From the NCBI RefSeq assembly GCF_027359415.1, contig NZ_CP114780.1:124001-188000 (forward strand): a stretch of 64,000 nucleotides of DNA, written 5' to 3'. The position numbers and the translations under genes are program-made. Origin of the DNA: Prochlorococcus marinus str. MIT 0918 (lineage in GTDB: Bacteria > Cyanobacteriota > Cyanobacteriia > PCC-6307 > Cyanobiaceae). The notes beneath the pieces were generated by a model that was not told the DNA's origin, did not search any database, and saw only the letters and a program-made list of their open reading frames with translations. Position 1 is the stretch's first letter. Each line of letters starts with the position of its first letter. Below, one piece after another: positions 9,443-19,266 of this stretch.

Positions 9443-10531
9443 TTACTCCGATGTTGCTAATTCAAAATCAGCAAGATTATTTTGATCATTTCTATCAAAG
9501 ATTTTACAAAAAGCTTTGATAACTCGATCACCTGAATCAATTTGTTCTAAAGGATCTTTTCTTAATCTATGTCTCAATGAGCATGAGATTACACGCGCGA
9601 TATCATCTTCCGAAACTTCTGTACGGCCTTCAAAGGCAGCTAATGCTCTTGATGATCTATTTGTGACAATATCTCCTCTTAGACCGTCTACATCTAACTC
9701 TCCACAAATAGCCGAAATGTTTAACCTTAAATCATCATCAATTTGTACATTTGTTAAAAGTTTTTGAGCCGCAACAACTTTTTCCTGTAAAGCATCTTGA
9801 GAAGATTTTATAGAGGAGATAAAAGTTTCTGGATCATTGTCAAAAGAAGTTCTTTGATCAACAACTTTAACTCTTAATTCTGGCTCTCTTACTGTTCGAA
9901 CTTCAACACTCATTCCAAACCTGTCTAGAAGTTGAGGTCTTAGTTCTCCTTCTTCTGGATTGCCTGAGCCAATTAAAACAAATCTTGCTGGGTGTCTTAT
10001 AGAAATACCTTCTCTTTCAACTGTGTTCCAGCCAGAGGCCGCTGAGTCAAGAAGAACATCCACTAGATGATCATCAAGCAAATTAACTTCATCTACATAA
10101 AGCAGCCCTCTATTCGCTTTAGCTAAAAGACCTGGTTCAAAGGCTCTAACTCCTTCGCTAAGTGCTTTTTCAATATCAATTGTTCCACAAAGACGATCTT
10201 CAGTTGCACCAAGTGGTAGGTCTACCATAGGAACTTGTTTTTCCTCTATAAGAGGAGTCTCCCCTGCATCTATTTGTTGGAGGACTTCAGTACTTTGAAG
10301 ATCAGGATCATCTGGCGAACTATTGTAAGGATCTCCTTGTACAACATTAATTCCTGGCAAGAGATCAGCCAATGCTCGGATAGTTGTGGATTTGCCAGTG
10401 CCTCTATCTCCCATAATCATTACCCCGCCAATTCGAGGGTCAATTACGTTAAGCAGAAGAGCTAGTTTCATCTCTTCCTGGCCAATTACTGCTGCAAAAG
10501 GGAACACCCTTCGCTTGCTTGATGAACTCAC
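9443..10531 (-). CDS. chlI: Magnesium chelatase ATPase subunit I
   Basis: A 362-residue AAA+ subunit that powers Mg insertion into protoporphyrin IX, the committed step of chlorophyll synthesis, together with ChlD and ChlH. The Walker A is GDRGTGKST at residues 41-49, Walker B is [11 protein letters not shown], and the ChlI-specific [25 protein letters not shown] insert region follows (given here as a landmark near residue 180). The length matches cyanobacterial ChlI. The start is a GTG at 10529-10531. It heads the minus-strand run with ruvC. A hairpin lies 64-95 bp upstream, between it and the preceding gene. Confidence 0.97.
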   Translation of the reverse strand: MSSSSKRRVFPFAAVIGQEEMKLALLLNVIDPRIGGVMIMGDRGTGKSTTIRALADLLPGINVVQGDPYNSSPDDPDLQSTEVLQQIDAGETPLIEEKQVPMVDLPLGATEDRLCGTIDIEKALSEGVRAFEPGLLAKANRGLLYVDEVNLLDDHLVDVLLDSAASGWNTVEREGISIRHPARFVLIGSGNPEEGELRPQLLDRFGMSVEVRTVREPELRVKVVDQRTSFDNDPETFISSIKSSQDALQEKVVAAQKLLTNVQIDDDLRLNISAICGELDVDGLRGDIVTNRSSRALAAFEGRTEVSEDDIARVISCSLRHRLRKDPLEQIDSGDRVIKAFCKIFDRNDQNNLADFELATSE

Positions 10532-10594
10532 TGGTTAATTGTTTCTCTTGGAATGGATTGTTTCATAAGGGGGTTACCTAAGACTTGTTTTTTT

Positions 10595-10626
10595 ATTAAA
10601 AAGCTTGATAAAGCAATCTTTTTAAT
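10595..10626 (-). terminator. Possible hairpin terminator after the beta-lactamase-like gene
   Basis: An inverted repeat with arms ATTAAAAAG and CTTTTTAAT (9 bp each), an inner TTG/CAA pairing and a 6-nt loop. It lies 20 bp beyond the stop of the minus-strand beta-lactamase-like gene and upstream of chlI. The stem is AT-rich and the T-run sits within the stem rather than after it, so I hold this only as a candidate terminator. Confidence 0.35.
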
Positions 10627-10645
10627 TCATTCATTATAATTTCAT

Positions 10646-11677
10646 TCAATCTTTTTTGGATAGATTAGTTATTGAGGCAGCTAGTTTCTGGATAATTCTC
10701 GATGCCTTTGGATCATTAACAGGAGTTTGGACAATAAATCCAGCAAATATATTTGAAGCGTTTGGCATCTGTATTATTGCTGCGTCAGCAAATGAAAGTC
10801 CTAGGATCCCTGTTTTGTTAAATACTCGAAAGCCTTTTTTTAAAAGCGTGTAATCAATTTCCCTTTGCTCAAGATTTAATCCTTTAAGCAGGCCTTCAGG
10901 TATAAGACTATTTGTGATTGATGTACTTAAAACTTCCCTGAAAAGATCTCTAGACTTTAGGCTAAGAAAATTTCCATCATTAGCTAATTTCAAAGCTTTT
11001 ACGAGGTTTTGAACTGTTGTTTTGTTAGTACCTTTTGAATCAGGCAAGAGACTGTTTATTTTTGTTTGATTAAGTTTGAGTTTGTCTAGTTTATTCCTTA
11101 ATTTTCTTATTCCTCCTAATCTTTCTATTAGAAGATTAGTTGCTGTATTATCACTAACTCTTATCATCTCTGTTGCAACTTTGAACAATGGAAATTCTTT
11201 TCCTATAGGTTCATATCTCATCCATCCTGAACCTTCAGCAATTATATCTGGTGTAATCGTTAACTTTTCATCCCATTGCAACTTCCCTTTATCTATCATT
11301 TCTAGGCACAATAATAAAATGTATATATTTATAGTACTTCCACTAGGAAGTATTTTATTTGGATTTAAAGTTAAGGACTGACCATTTTCTAGTAAAACAT
11401 AACCACTTATTTCTATATCTCTATTGGCAGAATCTATTTTATCCCACTCTTTTTTAACTTCATCTATATTATAGTATTTTATATTTAAATTCTTAAGAGA
11501 TTTATTACTTATATTTGTTATGGAATCTACCTTTTTAGTTTGTTTATTGATCGGCACATTTTTCAGTGCTGTTCCTACTAAAACTCCTATAGTTATTCCT
11601 GACAAACAAAGTTGGAAGATTATCTTTGGAAGCTTGTTGGATTGTTTTTTATACAAATTGTTGCGATAATTTTTCAA
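10646..11677 (-). CDS. Beta-lactamase-fold protein with altered SxxK motif
   Basis: A 343-residue protein of the class A beta-lactamase/PBP-like serine hydrolase fold. An N-terminal hydrophobic segment (about 18-36) suggests a membrane anchor or signal. The usual motif SxxK reads S-T-I-N: Ser114 is present but the general-base Lys is Asn117 (codon 11327-11329). SDN is intact at 175-177 and KTG at 288-290. Without the lysine, normal acylation chemistry is doubtful, so it may bind peptidoglycan or act weakly. The TTG start at 11677 is supported by an upstream AAAAGGAGGT, among the strongest ribosome binding sites noted here. It follows trmJ by 23 bp. Confidence 0.82.
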   Translation of the reverse strand: MKNYRNNLYKKQSNKLPKIIFQLCLSGITIGVLVGTALKNVPINKQTKKVDSITNISNKSLKNLNIKYYNIDEVKKEWDKIDSANRDIEISGYVLLENGQSLTLNPNKILPSGSTINIYILLLCLEMIDKGKLQWDEKLTITPDIIAEGSGWMRYEPIGKEFPLFKVATEMIRVSDNTATNLLIERLGGIRKLRNKLDKLKLNQTKINSLLPDSKGTNKTTVQNLVKALKLANDGNFLSLKSRDLFREVLSTSITNSLIPEGLLKGLNLEQREIDYTLLKKGFRVFNKTGILGLSFADAAIIQMPNASNIFAGFIVQTPVNDPKASRIIQKLAASITNLSKKD

Positions 11678-11700
11678 ATAACCTCCTTTTGATTAAGGGT

Positions 11701-12441
11701 TTACTTGGTTTTTTTGTGAAACCATCTTAATTGCCTTAAAATTCCTCTGATTAAGGCAATCTCATCTGATCTTACTTCGCCTCTTTGAAGTAACACTTGT
11801 ATCTTTGACATTCTTGATTTAGCAGTATGTTTGTGTAGAAAACCTATTTCTAGTAAGAGTTTTTTTGCATCCTCAATAAAGTTATTTAATTCTATTGCTG
11901 GGGCATATTCAATTAGAGAATCATTTTCTAAGAAAGAAAATTCATTTTTAGAAGTGTATAAATTATTGAGAATAATTGCTACTGCATGTGAGAGGTTAAG
12001 AGATGGATAGTCTTTTGATGTTTGTATTGAAATGACTTTCTGTGCCAATAGAAGTTCAGTATTTGAAAGTCCTCTGTCTTCTCTTCCAAAAACCAAAGCA
12101 ATTGGTTTGTTTGTAGATTTTTTAAGAATCCACTCTAAAACATGTTTGGAAGAATTTAGAGGGATACTTTTCCCATGATCAATACGACCACAAGTAGCAA
12201 TGATGTGACCACAATCTTCTACTGCATCTATTAATTCTTTATATATTTTTGCATTCTCAAGAAATGATTTGCCATGCATGGCCATCTTTAATGAATCGGG
12301 ACTTAATGGATCACAACGTGGAGAAACTAGTCTTAATTCATTAACATCAAAATTCTTACAAAGTCTGGCTATGCTCCCTAAGTTAATTTCTCCTATTGGC
12401 TCTACTAAGATTATTTTGACGTCAATCTTTCTTTTATCCAC
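11701..12441 (-). CDS. trmJ: tRNA/rRNA 2'-O-methyltransferase, SpoU family (TrmJ-like)
   Basis: A 246-residue SPOUT methyltransferase. The N-terminal IILVEPIGEINLGSIARLCKNF and LRLVSPRCDPLSPDSLKMA match TrmJ, which methylates the ribose at position 32 of tRNAs. The AdoMet knot is seen in ALVFGREDRGLSNTEL, and SLNLSHAVAIILNNLY is motif 3. Length agrees with TrmJ rather than TrmH. The start is a GTG, two bases after the cytM stop codon, so the pair is translationally linked. The exact tRNA target is inferred from the family. Confidence 0.87.
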   Translation of the reverse strand: MDKRKIDVKIILVEPIGEINLGSIARLCKNFDVNELRLVSPRCDPLSPDSLKMAMHGKSFLENAKIYKELIDAVEDCGHIIATCGRIDHGKSIPLNSSKHVLEWILKKSTNKPIALVFGREDRGLSNTELLLAQKVISIQTSKDYPSLNLSHAVAIILNNLYTSKNEFSFLENDSLIEYAPAIELNNFIEDAKKLLLEIGFLHKHTAKSRMSKIQVLLQRGEVRSDEIALIRGILRQLRWFHKKTK

Positions 12442-12443
12442 AA

Positions 12444-12836
12444 TTAGTTCTCTAACGAATGGAGATAAGTAAGTAGGTCTGACATGGATTGAGGGTCCAT
12501 TTCAAAACTAGGCATTGGAGGGGTGAGACCTTTTATTACTTGAATAATTATCTTCTTATCATTTAGCTCTTTAGTTACATTATGTAGATCAGGTCCAACA
12601 AGTCCTTGTGCTGAGATCCCATGACAACCTACACAATTCATTCGGAATAAATTGTTTCCTTTATTTATTGAACCGGTGAGACTTAATGCTTTTTCTATAT
12701 ATGGATCTTCAGGTGCACCCCAAACAAGTAGTGAAATTATCATAATGCAGGAAATCACACTGATTATCAAAAGAAATTTGAATCCCTTTTGAGACTTTTC
12801 TTCTTTTACTGCTCCAATTGATGAAGTAATTTTCAC
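12444..12836 (-). CDS. cytM: Cytochrome c, cytochrome cM type
   Basis: A membrane-anchored c-type cytochrome of about 130 residues. One hydrophobic helix (FLLIISVISCIMIISLLVWG) is followed by a lumenal or periplasmic domain with one haem site, CVGCH, in the context NLFRMNCVGCHGISAQGLVGPDL. The distal Met ligand is probably in TPPMPSFEMDPQSM. This organisation matches cyanobacterial CytM, a low-potential cytochrome linked to respiratory and photosynthetic electron transfer. I chose the GTG at 12836; a TTG eight codons upstream (12860) is the alternative. It is divergent from petG. Confidence 0.83.
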   Translation of the reverse strand: MKITSSIGAVKEEKSQKGFKFLLIISVISCIMIISLLVWGAPEDPYIEKALSLTGSINKGNNLFRMNCVGCHGISAQGLVGPDLHNVTKELNDKKIIIQVIKGLTPPMPSFEMDPQSMSDLLTYLHSLEN

Positions 12837-12892
12837 GAAATGATCGCTAACATGAAACAATTGTGATTAATACTCTCACTTTTTGCTAGCAA

Positions 12893-13012
12893 ATGATTGA
12901 ACCGTTGCTTTGTGGCATTGTTTTAGGCTTAGTACCTATTACGATTTTAGGCTTATTTGTGAGTGCTTGGAACCAATATCGTAGAGGTGGTTCTATTCCG
13001 GATTGGGAGTGA
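12893..13012 (+). CDS. petG: Cytochrome b6-f complex subunit PetG
   Basis: A 39-residue single-helix protein, too short for most gene finders. It begins [20 protein letters not shown] and ends with [10 protein letters not shown], which is the PetG signature. PetG is a small subunit needed to assemble and stabilise the cytochrome b6-f complex in the thylakoid membrane. The ATG is certain because the protein starts exactly at the conserved MIEPLL. Its last 20 bp overlap the 3' end of rsmD on the other strand. It is transcribed divergently from cytM across a very short gap, and both products serve electron transport. Confidence 0.96.
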   Translation: MIEPLLCGIVLGLVPITILGLFVSAWNQYRRGGSIPDWE

Positions 13013-13595
13013 GGAAAAATAATTTAATTTCCCCATAATTTTTTTCGGTTTTTAAAGACCATTCAGAGGGGATATGAAATATTGTTTTTTTTGAGGTTTC
13101 ACAAATAGCAATAGCATTTTCTTTTACCCAGTCACCTTTTATAAGATTCTTAAGAACAGAAGAATATAAATTGAGTTTGAAAGGTGGATCTATATAAATT
13201 AGATCAAATTTATTTTGTTTTTGGTAGTTTTGCTTTAATAGATTTATTAAATATTTCTTAAAACCTAGTTTTAATAGTTTGTTTGCCTCTGAGTTGATAA
13301 TATTTACATGCACATTGTGGTTCTCACTATTTGAAATGGATAAGATATTTTCTTTACAGGTTTTATAGTTTGTCTTGTTAAGTTCAACTGCTAGTATAGC
13401 TTTTGCTCCTTTTTGTATGGCTTCACAACTCATAATTCCACTACCACTAAAAAGATCAAGCCAATTAGCATCTTTAAGTTTTTCTTGAAGTATGTTCATT
13501 ACAGCTTCTCTAACAATAGAGGTTGTAGGTCGTACTAATTTACCTGTAGGACTTTTAATTTTCCTGCCATTTATTAGCCTCAGTTGTGATTTCAA
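12993..13595 (-). CDS. rsmD: 16S rRNA (guanine-N2)-methyltransferase RsmD
   Basis: A 200-residue class I AdoMet-dependent methyltransferase. Family marks are [11 protein letters not shown] and TRP-like [12 protein letters not shown] at the N-terminus, the AdoMet loop [21 protein letters not shown], and the catalytic DPPF motif in [13 protein letters not shown]. RsmD modifies G966 of 16S rRNA. The start is a TTG at 13593-13595, six bases after the hisH stop, and no better start exists before the conserved N-terminal strand. The 3' end overlaps petG by 20 bp on the opposite strand. Confidence 0.92.
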   Translation of the reverse strand: MKSQLRLINGRKIKSPTGKLVRPTTSIVREAVMNILQEKLKDANWLDLFSGSGIMSCEAIQKGAKAILAVELNKTNYKTCKENILSISNSENHNVHVNIINSEANKLLKLGFKKYLINLLKQNYQKQNKFDLIYIDPPFKLNLYSSVLKNLIKGDWVKENAIAICETSKKTIFHIPSEWSLKTEKNYGEIKLFFLTPNPE

Positions 13596-13601
13596 TGTGA
13601 G

Positions 13602-14237
13602 TTAGTTATTAAGATCAGTTTTCAACCAAGATAGCCATTGTTTTAGCAATAATTCACCTGATTTGCCAGATTTTTCTGGATGAAATTGACATGCGGCTAA
13701 TTTATTTCTCCAAATTATTGCTGTAACTTGTGTGCTTCCAAAATCAATTGTTGCTGCGATATCTTTTTTATTAGATGGCATTACTGCAAATGAATGTACA
13801 AAATACATCCATTGAGGATCGTTGTTTTTTGTAAATAAAGGGCAGTGTTTACTCTGGTTAAGTAAGGCCCATCCAATGTGAGGAATATGTTGATTTTGAT
13901 TGGTGGGCAAATTCGATACCTTGCCTTTTATCAAACCTAATCCTTGAGCATTTCCTTCTTCGCTAAATTCAAATAACAATTGAAGTCCCAAGCATATACC
14001 TAAAAGAGGTTTGTCATTTAAGACCCAGCTTTGTATTTCTGGAATGAGTTTGGTGTCTTCTAGATTCCTCATGGCTGGTCTAAATGAACCAACACCTGGG
14101 AGGATTAATGCATTGCAAAGCTTAATATCACTTGGATCTTTGACTATAGTTATATTTTGTCCGAGCCTATTGAATGACCTTTCTACTGAATGTAGATTTC
14201 CCATCCCATAATCTATAAGTCCAATATTGATTACCAC
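13602..14237 (-). CDS. hisH: Imidazole glycerol phosphate synthase subunit HisH
   Basis: A 211-residue class I glutamine amidotransferase that supplies ammonia to HisF in histidine synthesis. The nucleophile is Cys82 in GICLGLQLLFE, the oxyanion region is ILPGVGSF, and the His-Glu pair is in CQFHPEKSGKSG. The N-terminal IGLIDYGMGNLHSVERSF is diagnostic of HisH. Length is normal. The start is a GTG at 14237. It sits between trxA (29 bp gap) and rsmD (6 bp gap), and hisF is not in the window. Confidence 0.96.
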   Translation of the reverse strand: MVINIGLIDYGMGNLHSVERSFNRLGQNITIVKDPSDIKLCNALILPGVGSFRPAMRNLEDTKLIPEIQSWVLNDKPLLGICLGLQLLFEFSEEGNAQGLGLIKGKVSNLPTNQNQHIPHIGWALLNQSKHCPLFTKNNDPQWMYFVHSFAVMPSNKKDIAATIDFGSTQVTAIIWRNKLAACQFHPEKSGKSGELLLKQWLSWLKTDLNN

Positions 14238-14266
14238 TTGCAGAATGAATTTTTTCTAAGAGATCT

Positions 14267-14590
14267 TTATAGGTGTTTGGAAACAGTTCCTGAAAGGGTT
14301 GCTTTAGGAACTGCTCCAACAACAGTATCAACCTTTTGACCACCTTTGAAAATCATTAATGTTGGAATGCTTCGAATCCCATACTGGCTGGCAACATTGG
14401 GATTTTCATCTGTATTAAGTTTGCATACTTTTATTTTCCCTTCGAAATCTTTTGATATTTCATCAACTATTGGGGAGACCATCCTGCATGGGCCGCACCA
14501 GGGAGCCCAAAAATCAACAAGTACGGGCAAACTACTTTGAAGAACTTCCTGCTCAAAAGAAGAATCAGTAACAGCACTGGCGCTAGACAT
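14267..14590 (-). CDS. trxA: Thioredoxin
   Basis: A 107-residue m-type thioredoxin, a small cytosolic disulfide reductase that regulates photosynthetic and biosynthetic enzymes. The active site WCGPC occupies residues 31-35 in [13 protein letters not shown], and the cis-proline loop is in [14 protein letters not shown]. Length and sequence are those of canonical TrxA. It is followed by hisH and rsmD on the same strand. In many cyanobacteria a guaB-like gene lies upstream, as here, with the small RNA Yfr1 between them; I do not see the Yfr1 core in this gap. Confidence 0.97.
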   Translation of the reverse strand: MSSASAVTDSSFEQEVLQSSLPVLVDFWAPWCGPCRMVSPIVDEISKDFEGKIKVCKLNTDENPNVASQYGIRSIPTLMIFKGGQKVDTVVGAVPKATLSGTVSKHL

Positions 14591-14816
14591 ACAATTAAAA
14601 GTTACTAAAAAGAATCATATGTCATTTATTTTGCCTGAGAAAATGATTCTTGCCATTACTTGTATTTATTTGAACTTTAAAAGGCGACTCTGGATATCTT
14701 CTGGTTACATACTTCCTAAGGAGTTAATACAAACGCAATAGACAACCTAAGTAGAAATTGTTTTTTTTGCTGGGTTATTTTTATTTAATAGACTAGAGCT
14801 GATTATATTTGGCAAG

Positions 14817-15980
14817 TTATTTGCCCATTCCTAGTTGCTGTGCTTTTTGGTATACCTTGCCTTCTGAGAGTAAAGATGGGGCGATTACTACTTCAACTTC
14901 TTGCATTTCTTTAATGCTTTGTGCACCAAGGGTCCCCATTGAAGTTTTTAATGCACCAAGAAGATTGTGTGTTCCATCATCTAAGGTTGCTGGTCCTTTT
15001 AGTATCTTTTCTAATGTTCCTGTTGAACCAACTTTAATTCTGGTCCCTCTTGGCAGTAGAGGACTTGGAGTTGCCATTCCCCAGTGATAACCATTCCCAG
15101 GAGCTTCTTCCGCTCTAGCAATTGGAGAACCAATCATCACCCCATCTGCTCCGCAAGCAATGCATTTGCATATATCACCCCCGGTAATTATTCCGCCATC
15201 GGCAATTATTGGAATATATTTGTTTGATTCTTTTTGGAATTCATCTCTTGCTGACGCACAGTCTGCAATAGCAGTTGCTTGAGGTACTCCAACGCCTAAT
15301 ACTCCTCTAGAAGTACAGGCAGCCCCAGGCCCAATGCCAACAAGAACTCCTGAAGCGCCAGCCCTCATGAGATTTAGAGCTACATCATAAGTAACACAAT
15401 TCCCAACCATGACAGGGATATCAAGACTTTGGCATAGATTTGAAATGTCAAGATTTTGTTGATTCTTTTTGCCAATATGTTCAGTGGATACAACAGTAGC
15501 TTGAAGAAAAAAGATGTCTGCGCCTGCTTCTTCGATTGTTTTTTGAAAATTTATAGCAGCTAAAGGAGTTCCACTAACAGCTGCTATTCCTCCTTTTTCT
15601 TTTATTTCTTTTATTCTTTTTTTTATTAATGCTTCTTTTATTGGTTGACTATAGATTTCTTGCATAAGGGGTACAAACCCATCTTTTCCAATAGAAGTAA
15701 TTCGATTTAATACTTCTTCAGGGTTTTCGTATCTCGTTTGTACTCCTTCTAGGTTTAAAACCCCAAGCGCCCCTAATTTTGAAAGGGAAACTGCCATACT
15801 GACGTCCACAACTCCATCCATTGCACTTGCAATAATCGGGACTTCTAAATTTATCCCTCCAAGACTTAAATTGGTATCAGTATTTTCAGGGTCAACCGTT
15901 TTACCTCCAGGTACAAGAGCTATTTCGTCTATGCCATAGGCTCGACGAACTTGTTTTGAGCGGCCAAGTTGGATATTCAC
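14817..15980 (-). CDS. guaB: GuaB3-type IMP dehydrogenase-related protein
   Basis: A protein of about 387 residues with the TIM-barrel fold of IMP dehydrogenase but no CBS domains, as expected for the GuaB3 subgroup. Visible landmarks are RRAYGIDEIALVPG at the start, PIIASAMDGVVD, VGIGPGAACTSRGVLGVG (the loop with the catalytic Cys), IIADGGIITGGD and GADGVMIGSPIARAEEAPG. IMPDH converts IMP to XMP on the way to GMP; whether this subgroup does so in this organism cannot be judged. I prefer the GTG at 15980; a TTG at 15992 is also possible. The gene precedes trxA on the same strand. Confidence 0.9.
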   Translation of the reverse strand: MNIQLGRSKQVRRAYGIDEIALVPGGKTVDPENTDTNLSLGGINLEVPIIASAMDGVVDVSMAVSLSKLGALGVLNLEGVQTRYENPEEVLNRITSIGKDGFVPLMQEIYSQPIKEALIKKRIKEIKEKGGIAAVSGTPLAAINFQKTIEEAGADIFFLQATVVSTEHIGKKNQQNLDISNLCQSLDIPVMVGNCVTYDVALNLMRAGASGVLVGIGPGAACTSRGVLGVGVPQATAIADCASARDEFQKESNKYIPIIADGGIITGGDICKCIACGADGVMIGSPIARAEEAPGNGYHWGMATPSPLLPRGTRIKVGSTGTLEKILKGPATLDDGTHNLLGALKTSMGTLGAQSIKEMQEVEVVIAPSLLSEGKVYQKAQQLGMGK

Positions 15981-15992
15981 ATTAGGTATCAA

Positions 15993-16650
15993 TAGGTTTT
16001 GTAAAAGCTACCAACTAAAAACATTAGATGGTTGGAAATTGAGGATTGTTATTGGAGATTATCCTTATAGCGTTCGTAAGTGAATGAAAAGTTTCTTAAT
16101 CAGCATCTTTTTTTAATGGCCAGAAGTAATAATTGTCTTATTAAACTGTGAGATCAGTTTCGATTTCTTGAGTTAAGTCCTTTTTGAATTCAATTGTTTA
16201 AAAATCTGTAACCATCAATTTTTATAGCAGGATCAAGGGGGGGCAAGCTTTAAATAATTCTGATGAAATTTATATGTGTGATATCTAACTGTAATTCTTA
16301 TGATGTATTTAGATTTTACTTCTAATTAAAAGATCTTATAGAGATAGTTAAAATATAGAGTTTAAAATATTCTAATAGGTTTAAATTAGTGTGTTAGTTA
16401 GTTTAATTTTAATAAATTCTTCTCTAAGAAGAAGACTATTTCTCAGTAAATAGCAATAGTTTAATGTTTATTTTCTTAATTTATAGTAAAAAGTAATGTG
16501 TTGGATTCTTTAATTTAATTTATATATGCTTTTGTCTTATGGAGTTATGAGTTGTGATGATATCAAATCATGCGAATAAATTTAATTTTTTACTCTAACA
16601 ATTAAGCTTATTTCAAGATAAAATAACTTCAATGGTCAAAATTATTTTGC
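15993..16650. other. 658-bp AT-rich gap without recognisable gene
   Basis: This divergent spacer between the guaB3-type gene and gyrA should hold both promoters. I find no ORF with protein-like composition and no tRNA. Two local features stand out: an isolated G-run (7 G) at about 16237-16243 in very AT-rich surroundings, and a small hairpin TTCTTCT-CTA-AGAAGAA at 16417-16433. Neither matches an RNA family I can name. A small RNA remains possible. Confidence 0.5.
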
Positions 16651-19266
16651 ATGGCTGATCCAACGGAACTCAATAATAGTGTTCCAGATGAATTTGAAGA
16701 TCGGATCATCCAGACAGACCTTCGCAGTGAGATGTCTCGTTCCTATTTGGAATATGCGATGAGTGTGATTGTTGGCAGAGCGTTGCCAGATGCAAGAGAT
16801 GGTTTGAAACCGGTTCATCGCAGAATCCTTTATGCCATGTATGAATTGGGATTGACTAGTGATAGGCCTTATAGGAAATGTGCAAGAGTTGTTGGAGAGG
16901 TTTTAGGTAAATATCATCCGCATGGTGACACTGCTGTTTATGACGCTTTGGTCCGAATGGCTCAAGATTTTTCCATGCAAATGCCTTTGGTAGATGGACA
17001 TGGGAATTTTGGTTCTATAGATAATGATCCTCCTGCAGCAATGAGGTATACAGAATCTCGTCTTAAAGCTCTAACTCAGGATGGTCTATTAGAGGATATA
17101 GAATCTGAAACAGTTGAATTTTTAGATAATTTTGATGGTTCACAACAAGAACCATCTGTATTGCCGGCAAGGATTCCACAGCTTTTACTTAATGGCTCTT
17201 CTGGCATTGCTGTTGGAATGGCTACAAATATTCCTCCACATAATCTTGGAGAAATAATTGATGGATTGATGGCTTTGATATCCAATCAAGAACTTTCTGA
17301 TCAAGAATTAATGAAAATAATTCCAGGCCCAGATTTTCCTACTGGAGGACAGATCCTCGGTAGAAGTGGAATTAGAGAAACATATCTTTCTGGGAGAGGT
17401 TCTGTAACCATGAGAGGGGTCGCGGAAATAGAAACTATTGAAAATAAGGGGAGGCCTGATAGAGATGCAATTGTGATAACCCAATTGCCTTATCAAACAA
17501 ATAAAGCTGCTTTGATAGAACGTATTGCTTATATGGTTAATGATAAAAAGCTTGAAGGCATATCTGATATTAGAGATGAAAGTGATCGTGATGGTATGAG
17601 GATAGTGGTAGAGCTAAGGCGAGATTCTTATCCCCAGGTTGTTTTGAATAACCTATTTAAATTAACTCCTTTGCAGTCAAATTTTAGTGCAAATATGCTT
17701 GCTTTGGTTGATGGTGAGCCTATAACACTATCATTGCTCAAAATGTTACATGTTTTCTTAGATTTTCGAGTAGAGACAATTGAAAAAAGAACTCGTTATC
17801 TATTAAGAAAAGCAGAAGAAAGGAACCATCTTCTTTTAGGACTTTTACTTGCATTAGATCAACTTGATGAGATTATTTCTTTAATACGTTCAGCTCCTGA
17901 TACTTCAGTAGCTAAGAAAAAATTGCAAGAAGTTCATGGATTAACAGATGTTCAAGCAGACGCTATATTGCAAATGCAATTAAGGAGATTAACTGCTTTA
18001 GAGTCTGACAAAATAAGACTTGAACATGAGGATCTTTTAAAAAAGATAGAAGATTTTAATGATATTTTAGCTAATAAGAATAGAGTTTACGAAATCATTA
18101 AATCAGAATTATCTTATATAAGAGATAAGTATTATCTTCCTAGAAGAACAGAGATTTTAGATTTAGGAAGTGGGCTTGAAGATATAGATTTAATTGCAAA
18201 TGAAAGGTCAGTTGTATTGTTAACAGAAACTGGTTATTTCAAAAGAATGCCTGTTAATGAATTTGAGTCTACAAGTCGAGGAACAAGAGGTAAGTCTGGG
18301 ACTAGAAGTCAAGGAGAAGAGGAAGTTAAGTTATTTATTAGTTGTAATGACCATGACAACCTTTTGCTTTTTAGTGATAGAGGAGTTGTCTATTCAGTGC
18401 CAGCTTATAGGGTTCCTCAATGCAGCAGAGCTGCAAAAGGAACTCCAGTTGTTCAGCTTTTGCCAATACCACGAGAAGAAGCAATTACTTCTATAATTTC
18501 AGTGGCTTCATTTGATGACGATAATCATTTATTAATGCTGACTAATGGAGGTTTTATTAAAAGGACATCAGTTTCAGCTTTTAATAAAATCAGAGCAAAT
18601 GGTTTGATTTCTATAAGTCTTGAGGACGGGGATGCACTTAGATGGGTGAGATTGGCTTCTTCAGGCGATAGTGTATTAATTGGATCAAAAAATGGTATGA
18701 CTATCCATTTCCGTATAAATGATGCTGAACTTAGACCCTTGGGAAGAACTGCTAGAGGAGTTAGATCAATGAATTTGCGTCAAGGAGATTCGTTGGTAAG
18801 TATGGATGTACTTTCTCAGGAGCTTGCTGACAAGGTAGCTGATATATCTCAAGAAAATGAACTTTCTACAACCAATGAATATGAAGGCCCTTGGGTTTTG
18901 GTCGCTTCGGCTGATGGATTAGGGAAAAGAGTTCCAATTACTCAATTTAGACTTCAAAAACGATCTGGCATGGGCTTACGTGCTATCAAATTTAGAAATC
19001 AAGATGATGAATTAGTTGGACTAAAAGTTTTAGGAAAAGGAGAAGAGCTTTTACTAGTTAGTGAAAAAGGTGTAATTGTTAGAACAAGTGCTGATCAAAT
19101 CTCACAACAGTCACGAGCTGCTACTGGAGTTAGACTCCAGCGCTTAGATTTAGGAGATCATTTAGCTGAGGTTGTTTTAGTACCACCTCAACAAGTAGAA
19201 CAAGAAAATAATGATGAAGTTACAGGCACTGATCAATCTGTGTTAAAAGATTCTCCTGAAAGTTGA
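16651..19266 (+). CDS. gyrA: DNA gyrase subunit A
   Basis: An 871-residue type II topoisomerase subunit. The catalytic Tyr is Tyr133 in [12 protein letters not shown]. The breakage-reunion domain shows [16 protein letters not shown] and [13 protein letters not shown], where Thr94 occupies the quinolone-resistance position usually called Ser83 in E. coli. The C-terminal half holds the beta-pinwheel repeats; a GyrA-box-like motif appears as [11 protein letters not shown] near residue 545. With GyrB it introduces negative supercoils. A slightly acidic tail follows. The end overlaps the crtL start (TTGA), so the two genes are translated together. Confidence 0.96.
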   Translation: MADPTELNNSVPDEFEDRIIQTDLRSEMSRSYLEYAMSVIVGRALPDARDGLKPVHRRILYAMYELGLTSDRPYRKCARVVGEVLGKYHPHGDTAVYDALVRMAQDFSMQMPLVDGHGNFGSIDNDPPAAMRYTESRLKALTQDGLLEDIESETVEFLDNFDGSQQEPSVLPARIPQLLLNGSSGIAVGMATNIPPHNLGEIIDGLMALISNQELSDQELMKIIPGPDFPTGGQILGRSGIRETYLSGRGSVTMRGVAEIETIENKGRPDRDAIVITQLPYQTNKAALIERIAYMVNDKKLEGISDIRDESDRDGMRIVVELRRDSYPQVVLNNLFKLTPLQSNFSANMLALVDGEPITLSLLKMLHVFLDFRVETIEKRTRYLLRKAEERNHLLLGLLLALDQLDEIISLIRSAPDTSVAKKKLQEVHGLTDVQADAILQMQLRRLTALESDKIRLEHEDLLKKIEDFNDILANKNRVYEIIKSELSYIRDKYYLPRRTEILDLGSGLEDIDLIANERSVVLLTETGYFKRMPVNEFESTSRGTRGKSGTRSQGEEEVKLFISCNDHDNLLLFSDRGVVYSVPAYRVPQCSRAAKGTPVVQLLPIPREEAITSIISVASFDDDNHLLMLTNGGFIKRTSVSAFNKIRANGLISISLEDGDALRWVRLASSGDSVLIGSKNGMTIHFRINDAELRPLGRTARGVRSMNLRQGDSLVSMDVLSQELADKVADISQENELSTTNEYEGPWVLVASADGLGKRVPITQFRLQKRSGMGLRAIKFRNQDDELVGLKVLGKGEELLLVSEKGVIVRTSADQISQQSRAATGVRLQRLDLGDHLAEVVLVPPQQVEQENNDEVTGTDQSVLKDSPES

